In this document: in pieces, positions 22,801 through 35,120 of the stretch
Position numbering within the stretch: position 1 is the stretch's first letter
Layout: each line of letters begins with the position of its first letter
Assembly: GCA_001466705.2 (NCBI GenBank)
Contig: LATX02000211.1
Location: 310,001 to 374,000 of the forward strand
Length of the DNA stretch: 64,000 nt
Reading direction: 5' to 3'
From: Moniliophthora roreri
Lineage: Eukaryota; Basidiomycota; Agaricomycetes; Agaricales; Marasmiaceae
The notes under the pieces: model-generated
The model's input: only the letters and a program-made list of their open reading frames with translations
Database searches by the model: none
Told to the model about the DNA's origin: nothing
Translations under genes and position numbers: made by a program

Positions 22801-25800
22801 TTAGATGCTCTTGCAAATGGAGCAGTCGAAATCAATCATGTCCCGGAATAGTATCGCTGAAAAGGGATGGATGAGAACAAACCGCAGTGTAACATCGAAT
22901 AATACTCACGCAGGACGATCAAGGCAGCCAGAGCCCCAACAACAATCACATAGACGATGGAGTACTTGAAGACCTGAAATCGTAACGGTAAGTATATAGA
23001 CATAAATGGTGGAACAGGAACGAGAATGACAAACCTTCCACCTCCTGGCCCTCTTCTGCTTAGTTGAAAATAAGGGCGAACGTATTTGTTTCGAGGGTCG
23101 CAGCCAGACTATACCTCAGTCAGCTCGTGGTACCCAGGACGAAGGACTCGACACTTACACAACATCATTGAATGCAATCTGCTCACATAAGGTATAAGGA
23201 TGGGCGGCGTCAATATGATGAGTACGATGTGGCCCAAGATGAAATCTGAACTCCACAGCGACATCTCCACGATTTTGACAATGAACTCTCGAGCAGGTTG
23301 GGACATTGCAGAGTTACCAAAGCCCCGTCCGTGCCATTTACCACTCCACCATGCTCGGTTGGTCTCATCATGCTTGTATTCACGGGTGAGGAAAACGGAG
23401 ATCAGGATCTTCTGGATCGCACGTTGGATAGCAACGACACAGATGATTCCGAGGACTGCATTGCTAACGTCCCACAGTTCGAGGAACCACTATGAAGTGA
23501 TTCGATGAATAAGATACGAAAGGGTTATAGTAGGCAAAAGCACTCACGAAGAATTCAAAGAAGGCGATGATACCGACAAGAGCGGCAGTGTGTGCAATAG
23601 CTGCCATTACTGAAGCAAACTTGGTCCATGCCTCCATCAGAGGTCCCAGCAAAAGCGAGATGAAGAAAAGACCCATCAATATAGCGGCATTCCAAACGAT
23701 GGGCCCAATCGCAATGATAGCGATACGGATCAACGCACTTGGTTTGTCGTTGACAGCTATAGTTCCGGTACCATTCCTGCCATTTTGCGGGAAGGACTTG
23801 ACGAACAAGTAGGCATTGACAAAAATTATCGCCACGCAAATCGGCCAGATGACTTCGGAGAATAGCACTGCCTTCCAACTAGCACGCGGAACATCGCCAG
23901 AAAGCTTCTCGGATGGATGTCCGAGTTTCTTCTTCTTGTAACCTGTGATCATGGTTCGCGAGAGACGACAATAACCATACCAACTGCTCGCTTTGGTACG
24001 CGAGTTGCCACGCGACATCCATCGTAAGAATTCACGATAGTCGATGACAAAATCGGCAAACGAGAACTGATGTGGGTTGAAGACGAACGGTGCTATGCAC
24101 AGGGATACGACGGATATCCAGAAATAGATCAGGTGTGGTATCCAAATCGTCATGCTAGCGTAGAGGAGCATCAAAAGATTCCTCATTCCCATATAGATAC
24201 TAGGCCCTGCGAACCGGGAGTAGAGAATGCTGAAGCTGAGACGTGTAGTCGCAAAGCCACGACCAGTGGCAATGTATCGAGCACCACCGAAAGTCAAGTT
24301 ACTCAATATGGCTTGGGAATAGATTTGGGTGGAAAAGACTTCAAATATGGGGGATAGGGACGCGAAGTGTTTTCCCAGACGAAGAATAGCCTTCCAAGTG
24401 CCACGGTCAACAAGTTCTGATAGCTGAGTGTTAGATATCATGTTTATATCTGGATAACGTAGACAAACCTTGCAGGAACAGAGGTAAGAACGCTATCCAG
24501 AACACCAAGAATATGGAGACGATGCACCGCCTGACCCATTCAAAGACGGGGTCGAGGTTATAGCACCCTACTGGTCCTAGGACGTTTCCTTGCGAATCAA
24601 CATTGCAAATGAGGAGCTGTTTCTTGAGGGTTCCAAGGTAGACCACTACATCCTTTTGAGTTGCTCCGCTCGGACATAAAGAAAGGAACACTTACAAGTA
24701 AGCATGAACACCTGAATGGAATAGATAACAAGAATATTGTTGATCTGGAAACCGGGGTGACCATAGTAGAAGGTCAAGAAGCGGTCAATTGGAAGTTGGG
24801 TTCCCAGGTAGTAATACTCTCGACTGAGCAGCTGTTCACCCATACCGGTTCCGATCTTGGTCTGGAAATTGAGAATAGTCCCGAAACCGAGATCACGACC
24901 TTTACCGCACTGGTAGTATTCCGAGTGCTTGATGCGACCACCTCTCCCAAAGGCATTCATACCGGCGAAGATATCCTCGTTCAAATGTAAACCCTTCTGT
25001 GCCTTTGAGACACCCCCACGGGTGCACATGAATGTAGCATTCAAGAAATCTGGATGACCATAATGCAGCTTGCCTCCAATCCATGCCAACGCACGAGCCG
25101 TCATAGTACCGAACACCTGTTCCTTTCCTGCGGCAATATCACCAAGTATACCGATGTTCTCCGAGAAGATGTACTCTCGAGTACCAATAATGGCAACAGG
25201 AGCCTTTGTGAACTCCTTGTGACCCCACTGTGCGTACGGACTCTGACCCGAAACCGAATACTCCTCAAACTCTGCAAGAATGTTTCGAATCTTCAAACAT
25301 TCCTCGAGATAATTGTCCTGGTTGGCATCGATAAGCTGTAGGTACTCTCCACGGTAAAAGATGATGGCGTGGTTCTGGTTATCCGACTTTCCGTCTCCGA
25401 GAATCGGGTTACCAGGAAGTTCAACGCGGAATTTGGGCTTCCTCTTTCCAGTGGCAGGATCGATTTCAGAGTGTCCATCGATGAGAGCAGAGAATAACCG
25501 TGCTTCGCCGCCCTTCTCAAGACCGGGCTCTTCATCCAAGTACGCGATCTGCAAGTCGGGATAGGCACGCAATAAGAACTCTGCATTCTCGTGCTCTTCC
25601 TTGTTGAACTTGGAATACCGTTGCATGGAGATGGCGAATTTAAACTTCCTACGAGACATGCGTTCGAGCTCACGCTCCAAACGGTCGGTATTCCCACCGA
25701 AAGCATGGACAATCTCGGGATTCTCGACTCGATAGAGGAGCTTGATGGCCTTGGAGTAGTTCATCATACCAGAGACAGTACGATACAACGTCTGAGCACG

Positions 25801-28576
25801 AAGTGACGCCCAAATCCTGGTTCGCAAGGTGTACTCTGGTGACGACGTCTTGAACCCAATAAAGTTGAACGGTATTTCGTCAACTTTTCTTTCATGTGTC
25901 GTCACGTCGGAGCCGTCCAACTCTTCGGCAAGGATCTTGGTATCCTTCACAAAGTTGTCCCATTCAACCGGGTGCAGCTGCTTGAGATACTCCAATATGG
26001 TAACACGAGTGCTCTTGTCCTCTTCACGAATGATCTCTCGCAGACTGAGGAGGATCTTCTCGGAATAGTGAGGTACAAGGACTGTAAACGTAGGCATGGC
26101 ATCGACTGGAAGTGCCTCGGGAATAGAGGTGGCCAGTGACGAGGCGAAGAAAGAAATACGACGCTCAGCTTCACCATTGGGTGGGAAGAAGTTGCCCGAA
26201 TCTTGACCCCCTTGGTTGAGGAAGAACGAGGGAGCTCGCAAGGCGCGCCTGCCATCGGCCGTATCAACTTGGTGATACAATAGTCGCTGAACATGATCGA
26301 TTGAGAGCAGATGCTCACGGTACATCGAAATGATGATGGCGTTCCAGATCTGGGAAACGAGGACCTACATAGATTGCAATGTAAGCCAACGAAACAAGTA
26401 TGAATTTTGTGAAATACCACACCTTTGGTTTATACTTGACTTCCATTTCTCCGGTGGCCAATAACTTGGCGTATATCCGCTTGGGTAGACGGGTATAGAT
26501 ATCCTGCCACGGCGTCCAGATACTCATCCCCAATGCGAAACTCCTTCCAATGCTGAACACGACGATCCAAATAATATACCAAAGGTATGTGTCCAAGAAG
26601 AACAGGATCAAGTCCATGACATACATGATGGCAAGACTGAATGGAACCTGATTAGTGCAAAGAGCATTCCCGAATATCCTATCGTTGCAACCCTGAACTT
26701 TCATACGAGCCATGACGGCAATGGGAGAGGAAAACGAGGAAATCAGGAAGAAGTAGGACTCGACGTATTTGCAAGTGAAGATGATGACCCAAAGCATGAT
26801 CGATCCAGTACGGGCATTACGAGGCAGCGGAGCGTATGAGGCAGTGAACGTCTGAGAAGCCATGTATTTCCGTGACTTGCCGGCAACACGATCACCAAAC
26901 ATGCGGCCAGAAGGGATAATGGCGAAGCAAATCGTGGCCACGACAGATATACCGAATTGGACGATACCGAGAATGAGCGGTACTTGTGAAAGGTTTGGTC
27001 TATCGTCGACCATTGCGATATAGAACGTCGGGCCGGCGGTGAGTGCAAGGATGATGAGGAGGAATATAAACCGGGTTGTCAGGTGTGAAGCGTTGTGCCA
27101 TGTGGTAGGAATGTAGCTAAACTCAAAGAGAGTCGCTAATAACATGATCACCGTGGAAACAGCACCACCCAAGGCGACGGCTGACCATTGCATCTGCGGT
27201 GAAGGGAAGAGTTTGGTGCTGGGAGCGTATACCTTCGGGGAATTGAAGGCGGCGTAGAAGAAGAATACCGCGACGTGCATAATCCATATCCGATTGAAGT
27301 TCACCAAGAGATGTGCTGTGGAACGTTTCTCGAAATAGGTCTTGAAGAAGACCTTATTCCAGTCAACCCGGCTCAGCTTCATGAAGCGCTGAGGTGGAGA
27401 GAGATCCACGAGACGGCTCTGCGGTCCACGGTTCAGTAAAACTAAGACGACGAGACAATTTAAGGCTCACGTTGTCGTTGAGAACAATTCTGGCCAAACC
27501 TTCCGGATACCAGAATAATTGATTGATGTCATCGTATCCGATAATCTGGTCGTGGTCCCTTTCCCTCCTTACAAACTTGCCGTCAATAACTTCGTAGCCT
27601 TGGTCCCTCATGAACCTATATATGGGCTTGACGATGGTATTGAGGTACATTCCTTCGGGAATCGGCTCGACCCTATTTTGGCACTCGGGACTGCGATAGT
27701 AGTCGTCGGCGCACTTGAAGATGAAGCAGAGACACTCGGGTACGAAACGGACGTTGCCGGCCTCTCCCCAGCAAAGGAGGTAAAGAGCAACCTGCCGCAA
27801 GCGGTCGTATTGTGACATGTTATTCATTGCATTTCGCCAACGGTTGAGGGCAGAGTCTAGATGTTTGTTTTTTCCGGGTCCTTTGACAGACTTGAGACGC
27901 TGAAGTCCGGGATTCTGAGATTGGCCAACGGCATCGTCAAGGTTGAGCTGAGCAGCGAAGTACCATTTGCGATAATTGGCATGCTGTCCACCGATATAGT
28001 CTGCGTGAATCGTGAGAAGGGCTTGGTTGGGTGTCATGCGGGAAGCTCGGGAATCAAGAAGGTGCATCAGGAAGTCGAACTGAGACCCAAAAGACAGTTA
28101 GACAAAATCCAGTGAAGCAATACATCTGAAGACTCGCCATATTCCGCATAGAGTCCCTCTGAAATCCAAACTTTTGCTGAAGATCTAGGAAAACGTCCTC
28201 AATTTCCTCCGCCGACATAGGAATTTGGCGATCTTGCGACCAAGCAGGATAGGGCTCCGTAGAGCCAACGCCAGGGTCAACGAACGGTGATATGCTTGGA
28301 TATGTTCCATGTGAGTCGACAGAGGAAGCGTAACTACGATTGTACTCCCGTGGAGGAAGACCTGCTGGCGGCCGATGAAAATCAGGCAAAGGGCAATAAT
28401 AAGCTAGACCTACCACTCTGGTCGACTAGACGAGTTGCACTGGAGTTGTAGGTCCCGTAAGGATCAGCAGCAGAGGATTCAGACTCGCCATAGGCCCGCC
28501 GTGGCTGAGGGGAATGAGGGGGCTGCTGGTTAAAGGGATTCTGACCGACGTTGTCGTATGACGGTCGTGCGGACAT
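22801..28576 (-). CDS. FKS1: 1,3-beta-D-glucan synthase catalytic subunit (GT48), about 1744 aa
   Basis: The gene makes linear beta-1,3-glucan from UDP-glucose at the plasma membrane, with Rho1 as regulatory GTPase. I place 11 exons: 28414-28576, 28138-28364, 27471-28079, 27423-side exon 26423-27418, 24696-26364, 24469-24645, 23548-24416, 23159-23489, 23035-23108, about 22910-22973 and 22801-22856. Introns are 50-61 bp. Intron 2 uses a GC donor. Family landmarks are [20 protein letters not shown] and GLARIVL near the N terminus, then the cytosolic catalytic core ([48 protein letters not shown]). The C-terminal membrane part has [19 protein letters not shown]. Predicted length matches fungal Fks proteins. 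The reading frame is intact throughout, and the start [15 protein letters not shown] is typical. Confidence 0.96.
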
Positions 28577-30221
28577 CAAAATTGAAGGAAAGAATTAAAA
28601 GAATGAAGATATTATGCCCCCAGGTCGATAAAAAGGGATTCAAGGAGAAATTTTATCCTGAGGCGTAGCAGGACACCAATGTAGGAGAGCAGAGACGGAA
28701 TGCTTGTTACTCAATGTGGAGTTTAGCTGTACAGGCACCGCCTGGGAAGATTGATGACGAGAATCACACTACGTGATCAAAAATTTTTCCTGACGTTGCA
28801 TAGCTTCTCTGATATCAACTTTTGTTCCAACTTTTGTGTGTCCATGTTCTTGCAACTGATACAGGAGAACACCAGGCGAGTCAAGAGAGGATTGTGACCC
28901 TCTCAAGCTGCTTATCCTATGCAAGTTACACTATCGAGGCAGGCAACAAACGATTGCGACGTGGCCGTTGGGATGGATTCAGTAACTCCATTCACCAAGA
29001 CAAGATTGATCATCAACGGCCTCACGCCACTTCCGCCCATTTAGAAGCTACTGGAAACTCCGATTAGCAAAACTGGTTTGAGAAGGGAATCTGAAGAAGC
29101 TGAGAAGCGACAGCCGTCGAAACGACCGGCCCAACGGGTCAACGGTAGCCTGAGGATGTACCGCTTGGGGGAAAACGGTGCTTCTGCTGGGTGTCTCTGA
29201 TGCCATAGGTGCGCATCACTTTGACATAGCATGCAGCTCTGTGGCTCATCGGGTAGTTTGGTTGCACGGTACTCTGTCGGCGGTTCAAGGCGCCGGGGAT
29301 CTTTTATAAGCCTAAGCACCGCAATCAACGTTTGCATGATAGAAACTGGATTGTTTTATATTTGAGAAGTCGGTTTGGATCGCCAGGAATCAGTGTATAT
29401 TATACCATTGTCGTCCCGGGAACCAGGACGCCGGCCAGATAATCTAGAAGCACTAGTCTCAGAGCCAGTAACCGCTTCCCACCACCAGCCAGGCTTCTTT
29501 TCTTATGGCCAGTACATGGACGATGTACTATTTGTCAAATGACGGGCAACTTACCTTGAGCTTCGGTGATTTCAACTTTCCTAAGGCTTCCTTTCTCCGA
29601 CGATTTCAAACGTCGAATACCTATTGTGCAAAATCGCGGCGGAATTGCTTGGAATCGAAGCCTCGAGAAATTTGTCAATCGCGAAGAGCGATGTGGACGT
29701 GGGTAGGTCACGAATAAAGGTGTAATTCCAATAGAGGAAGAGAGCATCGGAAGACCTATCCGTTCGCACTCGTCTGGCGACAGGTCGATTCAAAAATTCT
29801 GATCGGAAGACCATCATAAATAGGTTGTCTATATGCCCACGTCAAAAGTTCCGATATAGATACGGGCAGAGAATCGGTTGGTACGACGGTCGCCACCGCA
29901 GAGGCCGAAAAACGCTTTAAAGCTGTCGTATTGACACGGAATAGACTGAAAATATTCGGCAGGCAGAACAAATACAACTGTTGACCCCCAACGAGATGTG
30001 CGTCGATGATATTCGATGAATCCGATGTTTGTCCGATGCTATCCGATGTCCATTCGATGCCCTGATGAAACCTGAAATTGACCAAGAAGGGAGGTTGGCT
30101 GCTGAGATATAGGCAGCGAAGAAACGATACTTACAGAAGATATCCACATTCTCTCGTCAATGTCCCAAGCCGGCTGCGTCAACCATCTGCTCCGCATCTC
30201 GTAGTTGACTTCAACTTGCCG
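28577..30221. other. 1.6 kb upstream of the glucan synthase gene, no gene recognised
   Basis: 28577-28800 is the likely promoter and 5' leader of the minus-strand gene. Further on there are only short frames. 30000-30065 is a low-complexity run of ATTCGATG / ATCCGATG motifs. A minus-strand frame near 30120-30240 contains SDPDGPL, shared with repeat R at 8.3 kb. Confidence 0.4.
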
Positions 30222-30470
30222 CAGTGGGCCATCAGGGTCCGATGGCAATTACGAGTCCGTTTCTGGTGCTGTGGTTTTTGCGGAAACTTTCCAAAGCTAA
30301 CCAGTGCTAACGACGATCATGAGAGCGAAGCGGGACGACGAAACAAACCAAACAAAACGATCTATCGACATCTATCAGACCACAACTTTCTCACCCACTT
30401 CTACCTTCCGTATAAGGAAAGAAGACGAATCCTCGTAAACTCGGACTCGTAAACTCGGACTCGTAATCCG
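30222..30470 (+). repeat. Dispersed repeat R, copy b
   Basis: This is the compact form of the repeat found at 8335-9117. It also holds a short tandem, CTCGTAAACTCGGA repeated about 2.5 times near 30432-30465. Confidence 0.55.
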
Positions 30471-30709
30471 AACTTCACACCCTCGGAGAACATCCAACTC
30501 GAAGCTGAGAACGTCATCAATGGAAGTCAGCGAAAAGCAGAAGCCAGCTCTTGCTCACCGCGTTTGCACATAGTCACTCCATTCTTGCAGAGAAACTTAG
30601 GACGGTGGTCTGCGCAGTTTATGGATAGACACGCAGGTTGCATTCATTTGTGGTCCCGCCAATAAATACCGTGAACACGACACGCTCTTAATCGTTCTGT
30701 CCTATGCTC

Positions 30710-31158
30710 CTAGCTACTGGCTGCGGCCTCTTGTGGTCGATATAAATAAAAACTTGAAAGCCCGAGTGCGATACACTCGGCGTAGTAGACGTTATCGACG
30801 AAGAAGCCTTGGAACAGTGTTTGACTCGTACCAGCGTTGATGGGTCTGCATCTTGGAGTAGGATCACGTTCTAGCAAGTACATCTCACATTCTGGCAGTG
30901 AGTACTCAGTACTCTCTTCCTTACCCCAAATCTCCGCATCTAAGCCGCCATCCATAATCAATAACAACCTTTTCTATCAAGAGCAGAATCATGGTACTCC
31001 ATCTTGAAGTACCACAATCTAGCCCCCCTCCAATAAGTCGTCCCACTTGCTCTCGACCGCACCATATCAAGATTCATACCATCATTGAACGAGTGAGTCA
31101 GGTCACCGGAATCGAAAGGGTTGGTAATATCGGTCGTTAACCGTTGACTCCAAAGCAA
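30710..31158 (-). other. Unrecognised coding remnant
   Basis: Two overlapping minus-strand frames (30958-31158, containing DSGDLTHSFNDGMNLDMV; and 30710-30967, containing MDGGLDAEIWGKEES) could be one small gene with an intron or a frameshift. I cannot choose. Part of the first resembles plus-strand sequence near 11490, so it may belong to the inverted duplication. No function is suggested. Confidence 0.3.
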
Positions 31159-31224
31159 GTCAATTCATTCTTGAATTCATTTTGAATCGCGGATAGTACC
31201 CGACGGATGGTATCCGGCGAATGG

Positions 31225-32880
31225 GAAGTCAAGCTAGTGGTTGATTGGTGGGCAGTTCGATGTTCCCATTCACATTCGGTATCAGCAAAATGCCTCGTTA
31301 CGTTTGAAGTCTACGATATTACTTTGCGCATTAAGAGAATCAATGGTAGTACTTTGTTTGGTGCCTGTCCGACACCGAGGTTCACCGTACGTGAAGGATA
31401 AGTGGAGTAACTGGCGTTGTTCAGCTGCTCCGCCGCCATACATATGGCTGACAGAGCTTCAACTAATGCAGCATCATTTTATTGCGGATCCAAAGCCTGA
31501 ATCACACGACGGGTGCGTAGGGCTTCAGCTTGAAGATATATAACAGAGGAAGAAAAAACCATGTAAAAACACAAAGACATTCTTCTCATAACCATCCGAT
31601 ACTATGTCACTGGAGACCCTCAAAATATCCACACTCGGAAGCCTCTCTGGTAAAGTTGCTCTTGTCACTGGAGGAGGAACAGGGCTGTGAGTTGCTTCTC
31701 TTCATTCAGAGAATTAGATTCGACTAAATGACATGGTGATTTAGTGGCCTCACAATTGCGAAAACCTTTCTTGCAAACGGTGCTGCGAAAGTCTATATCA
31801 CAGGCCGTCGTCTGGAGGTGTTGCAAAAGGCTGCCGAAGAGTTTCAAGGACTTGTGCCGTGAGTTGTTCGCTCCAATGTCCGTGAGATGCATCTGAAAAC
31901 ATTCAAGGATCCAAATGGACGTAACAAGCAAAGAGTCCATCACCTCAGGAGTCAAGGTTGTCCAGGAGAATGACGGAAAACTGGATATCCTTGTCAACAA
32001 GTCAGCTTCGCCTCCTAATGAGACTTAGAAATATTTACCCACTTTTGAATAGCGCTGGGGCCGTTGGACAGCCCTTCTTTGGCACTGGTGAGATCATCGA
32101 CACGACAGGATCCTACGGCCAAGCATTCTTCAAAAATGAATCCTTCGAAGGATGGGCAAAAACCTTTTCAACCAACACTTCTTCCGTTTTTTTTGTGACT
32201 ATGGCATTCCTCGATCTGCTCGTACAAAGTGCTAACGAGCGTAGACGCGAGGGAGACGGAAGTGAAACAGCCAGTGTAATCAATATATCTGCAAGTGCTG
32301 CATCATCGCACCTGGGGCTATACATCGTACGTCCCCGTTTCCTCCGCGTTCAAGATACAATTCTAAAGACCACTTCAGTATTCGTACTGCGTATCCAAAG
32401 TGGGGCTCAATCACCTCACCTCGGTCCTCGCGACTGAGTTCGCGCTGAAAGAGATTCCCGTTCGCGTGAATGCTATCGTTCCAGGACTCTTTGCTTCGGA
32501 GGCTAATACTGGTACACCTGGTGGGGTCGAGACACTAGCAAAGTCCACAATCCCTGGAGCAGTGAATCCTATCCCATTGCGACGGCCTGGACGGTAAGCT
32601 TTTTTTCTTCGAGTTTATGAAACGGAAGATAAACTGAATAACGTTTAAGGGATGGAGAACTTGGTGGTGCTGCAGTCTATCTTGCTTCAGACGCAGGGTC
32701 TTACAGTAACGGGAATATGTTGCATGTAGACGGTGGCCATGTTCTTGTGAACCCCTGAGGCTTTTGAGATGAACAGTACCTCAACTGTATTTTAGGACAA
32801 CTCAGCATTGAATCAAACGTGTTCGAGGAACTTACATTTTACGGTTTCGATATGGATATTTTAAAACCTTTGCGCTAGAA
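31225..32880 (+). repeat. Inverted segmental duplication, arm 2
   Basis: It is the counterpart of 9825-11480 in opposite orientation and includes the intact SDR and its flanks. The two arms are about 20 kb apart and enclose the F-box, DUF6699, DUF6535 and glucan synthase genes. Confidence 0.75.
31604..32758 (+). CDS. Short-chain dehydrogenase/reductase, 295 aa
   Basis: This is a classical SDR that would use NAD(P)H to reduce or oxidise a carbonyl/alcohol pair. Six exons fit one frame exactly: 31604-31686, 31745-31858, 31908-32000, 32053-32326, 32379-32593 and 32650-32758. Splicing assembles the motifs. They are TGGGTGLG (residues 22-29, cofactor loop, split by intron 1), NNAG (96-99, split by intron 3) and the catalytic YCVSK (191-195, at the start of exon 5). 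The region FALKEIPVRVNAIVPGLFAS and the C-terminal NMLHVDGG are typical of fungal SDRs resembling 3-oxoacyl-ACP reductase / RhlG-type enzymes. Substrate unknown. Its inverted duplicate at 10 kb is broken, so this is the likely working copy. Confidence 0.88.
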
Positions 32881-33392
32881 TCAGACTTCGAGCCTATGGA
32901 TAAGTCGCATCAGCATGTTGACTTTCGGTGCTGAAGGAAGAGAAAAGGCGCAACGTGGACGTCGCTGATAGAAACGTCTGAATCGAACGTCAGGGTGAGG
33001 AAATAGGCGCCAAAACTTTTGATCACAACGACCAACGACGACCACGATGATTATGTTTTGCCTTCAGGCTTCAGGTATGTGCTCACAATCCCTGATTTTT
33101 CGCATCTCTAACGTGCACCCTCTCAATAAGAGATTTGACTGTTGTCCAACAAGTTTCCGAATGCTACGGGCTTCGCCACGACTTCAGGACGTTCCTCGGT
33201 CGCGACGAAGAACAAACCAGCTTCTGCATGGCGATAATGATGATGAAGGCGCCGGAGTGAAAGGATGCTTTTCAAGACGGAAGATTCAGTAATCGGGTTT
33301 GAAAACCTGATTGGTCGACTATGGCATTACCCATTCTTGTCGGTGGTTGGTGAAGAGGTGTCATATAAAACATATCAGGCGTTAATCTGTAG
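32881..33392. other. Intergenic, 0.5 kb
   Basis: Nothing is recognised. It ends at the TIR element. Confidence 0.4.
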
Positions 33393-34565
33393 CACAGCAC
33401 GAAGCTGCAGAAAATGCAAAATCCAAATTGTGGATGAATTGTGAGAATTCATATCAATATAGCCGGAATTTGAGCACAATATGACACCCTGTAAATTGTT
33501 TCAAATGTCCCAGAAAACACAGGCAATCCATCACAATACGAGCGACAATTTACATGAAATTTCCAACAATATTTACTATAGAATTCTCGACAATATGACC
33601 AGAATGTACCCGCGCAGGTGAACCTGCCTCATCCTGAATCCAGGGAGCGTTTCGCGATCTACTCCACCGATAGCATTCCTACTTATCTAAACGACTTGAC
33701 AATTTCTGATGAATGTTTATACTGAATGCAAGTACCACCTATCGAAGCGCGTATCAGCGCCTTTTATGATATCAAAGACTGTACGAGCGACTCACCATTA
33801 CTGCCCGCACCCTGTCGTTAAATAATCCCTACCAACCCATCCACGTAGTCACACTCCTAAGGAGACAAAAATTCAGCTTGTGTTACGGCGGACATGAACA
33901 ACACGGACAGTGTACCAAAGTTGACCCGAGTAATGACTGCGAGCAACGAAGTACACAGAATGATTTTCAAGCAGTCGAAATACCGGATGCCTCATCGTAG
34001 CCTTGTGAATAAGAAACCGTTTCCCGGAATGTGGAAGGGGTTTAGCCTGTGGATTTATCAATGGCTAGATTGATGATCTAGGGTGATTGGACTCACTGCG
34101 ACCTTGAAATTGACTATTTGCACTAATATCAGACCTTCAACCCACCAATTGCAGATTCGGCCGTTCGTTGGAGAGAAAGCGCGTCGAAGCCGTCAGCCTT
34201 CGATCTGTAAGTCAGTAAGGCAAAGACAGAGCATGACTCCCATGAATAACTTACTACAGATGACTCAGGGATTACCCTGAAATGGCAAGGCTGAGTGACT
34301 AGGATAGATACGGTGTTGCGCGTCGACGCGTCAACATGGTGGTGTTAGGAGAAGGGATGATGACGTGACGTGGCAACAATCACAACTTGGCGACTTGAAA
34401 TCGAGACCCAAATTCCGGGAATATTCTCTCGTTTTGTCGAGCTCTTAGAAATCTTTGACAATTTGGCATAATACAGCGAACGGTCTGGAAATTTTCATAG
34501 ATTTCGCTTGTTTTCCGGAATTTACTAAAATATGGAAAATCGAAATTCTGCGGCTTCGTGCTGTG
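33393..34565. mobile_element. CACTA-like non-autonomous TIR element (1.17 kb)
   Basis: The left end, CACAGCACGAAGCTGCAGAA (33393-33412), is the complement of the right end (34546-34565) with one mismatch in 20. Both sides are bordered by TAG (33390-33392 and 34566-34568), a 3-bp target duplication. CAC ends plus a 3-bp duplication is the pattern of the CACTA (CMC/EnSpm) superfamily. Subterminal zones are AT-rich with repeated GGAATTT- and ACAATAT-type words. No transposase frame is present, so it would need a helper. Confidence 0.7.
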
Positions 34566-34769
34566 TAGGAGAAGATGGTATGTCTAGTCCCATTTCTTGC
34601 TTTTTGGGCCCCCGAATGACAATGATCTGCTGTAGAAGGCGGCCACGTTATCGCTTGAAATTTATGGAACCTGGTACAGGCCTCGTGGCTTCCGCACTTG
34701 CACCTTCGCTATCATCATCGTCATTCTGACGAGACTGGGCGATCTGAGAGGTTGGAGGGGAGATGTGAA

Positions 34770-35120
34770 AAGTTGAGGCTTCCAATGCTCGGTCCGATCA
34801 TAGTTTTCGCACGGGACTCCGTTTTGCTGCGCTCATGGCCAACCCCCACCTACGCTGCCCTCCAAGACTGGCAAAGGGCTCAGAACTCCGACTCCACTAT
34901 CTCCGATTGGGCACGAGAGTTGGGCTGTCCCGAGTTGGAGATTATCGGTGCAAGAATGGATCAGGGGCACTTTGAGGGAGTCATTGACACTCAAGGTGAG
35001 CTGCTTGTATCGGGTAGTCTTATTCAGACTGATTGGCCCTGAGTTTCAGTAGGAATGAACGCCAGTGGCTCATGGTAGGAAGCCTTTACGGGTCAGGAAT
35101 CAGCGCATTTGGGTTTTAAT
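34770..35120 (+). pseudogene. C-terminal fragment of an Agaricomycete kinase-like family
   Basis: It has LRSWPTPTYAALQDWQRA, then SDWARELGCPELEIIGAR, matching the end of the longer pseudogene at 44.4-46.2 kb (LRSWPTHVYTALQDWQKA, ERELGYPKLEIIGTRKDQ). After a short intron the last exon reads GSW then TAG, where the other copy has a second Trp (SWWEAFTG). One G is also missing further on. It is therefore a dead 3' fragment. It starts just right of the CACTA-like element. Confidence 0.65.
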
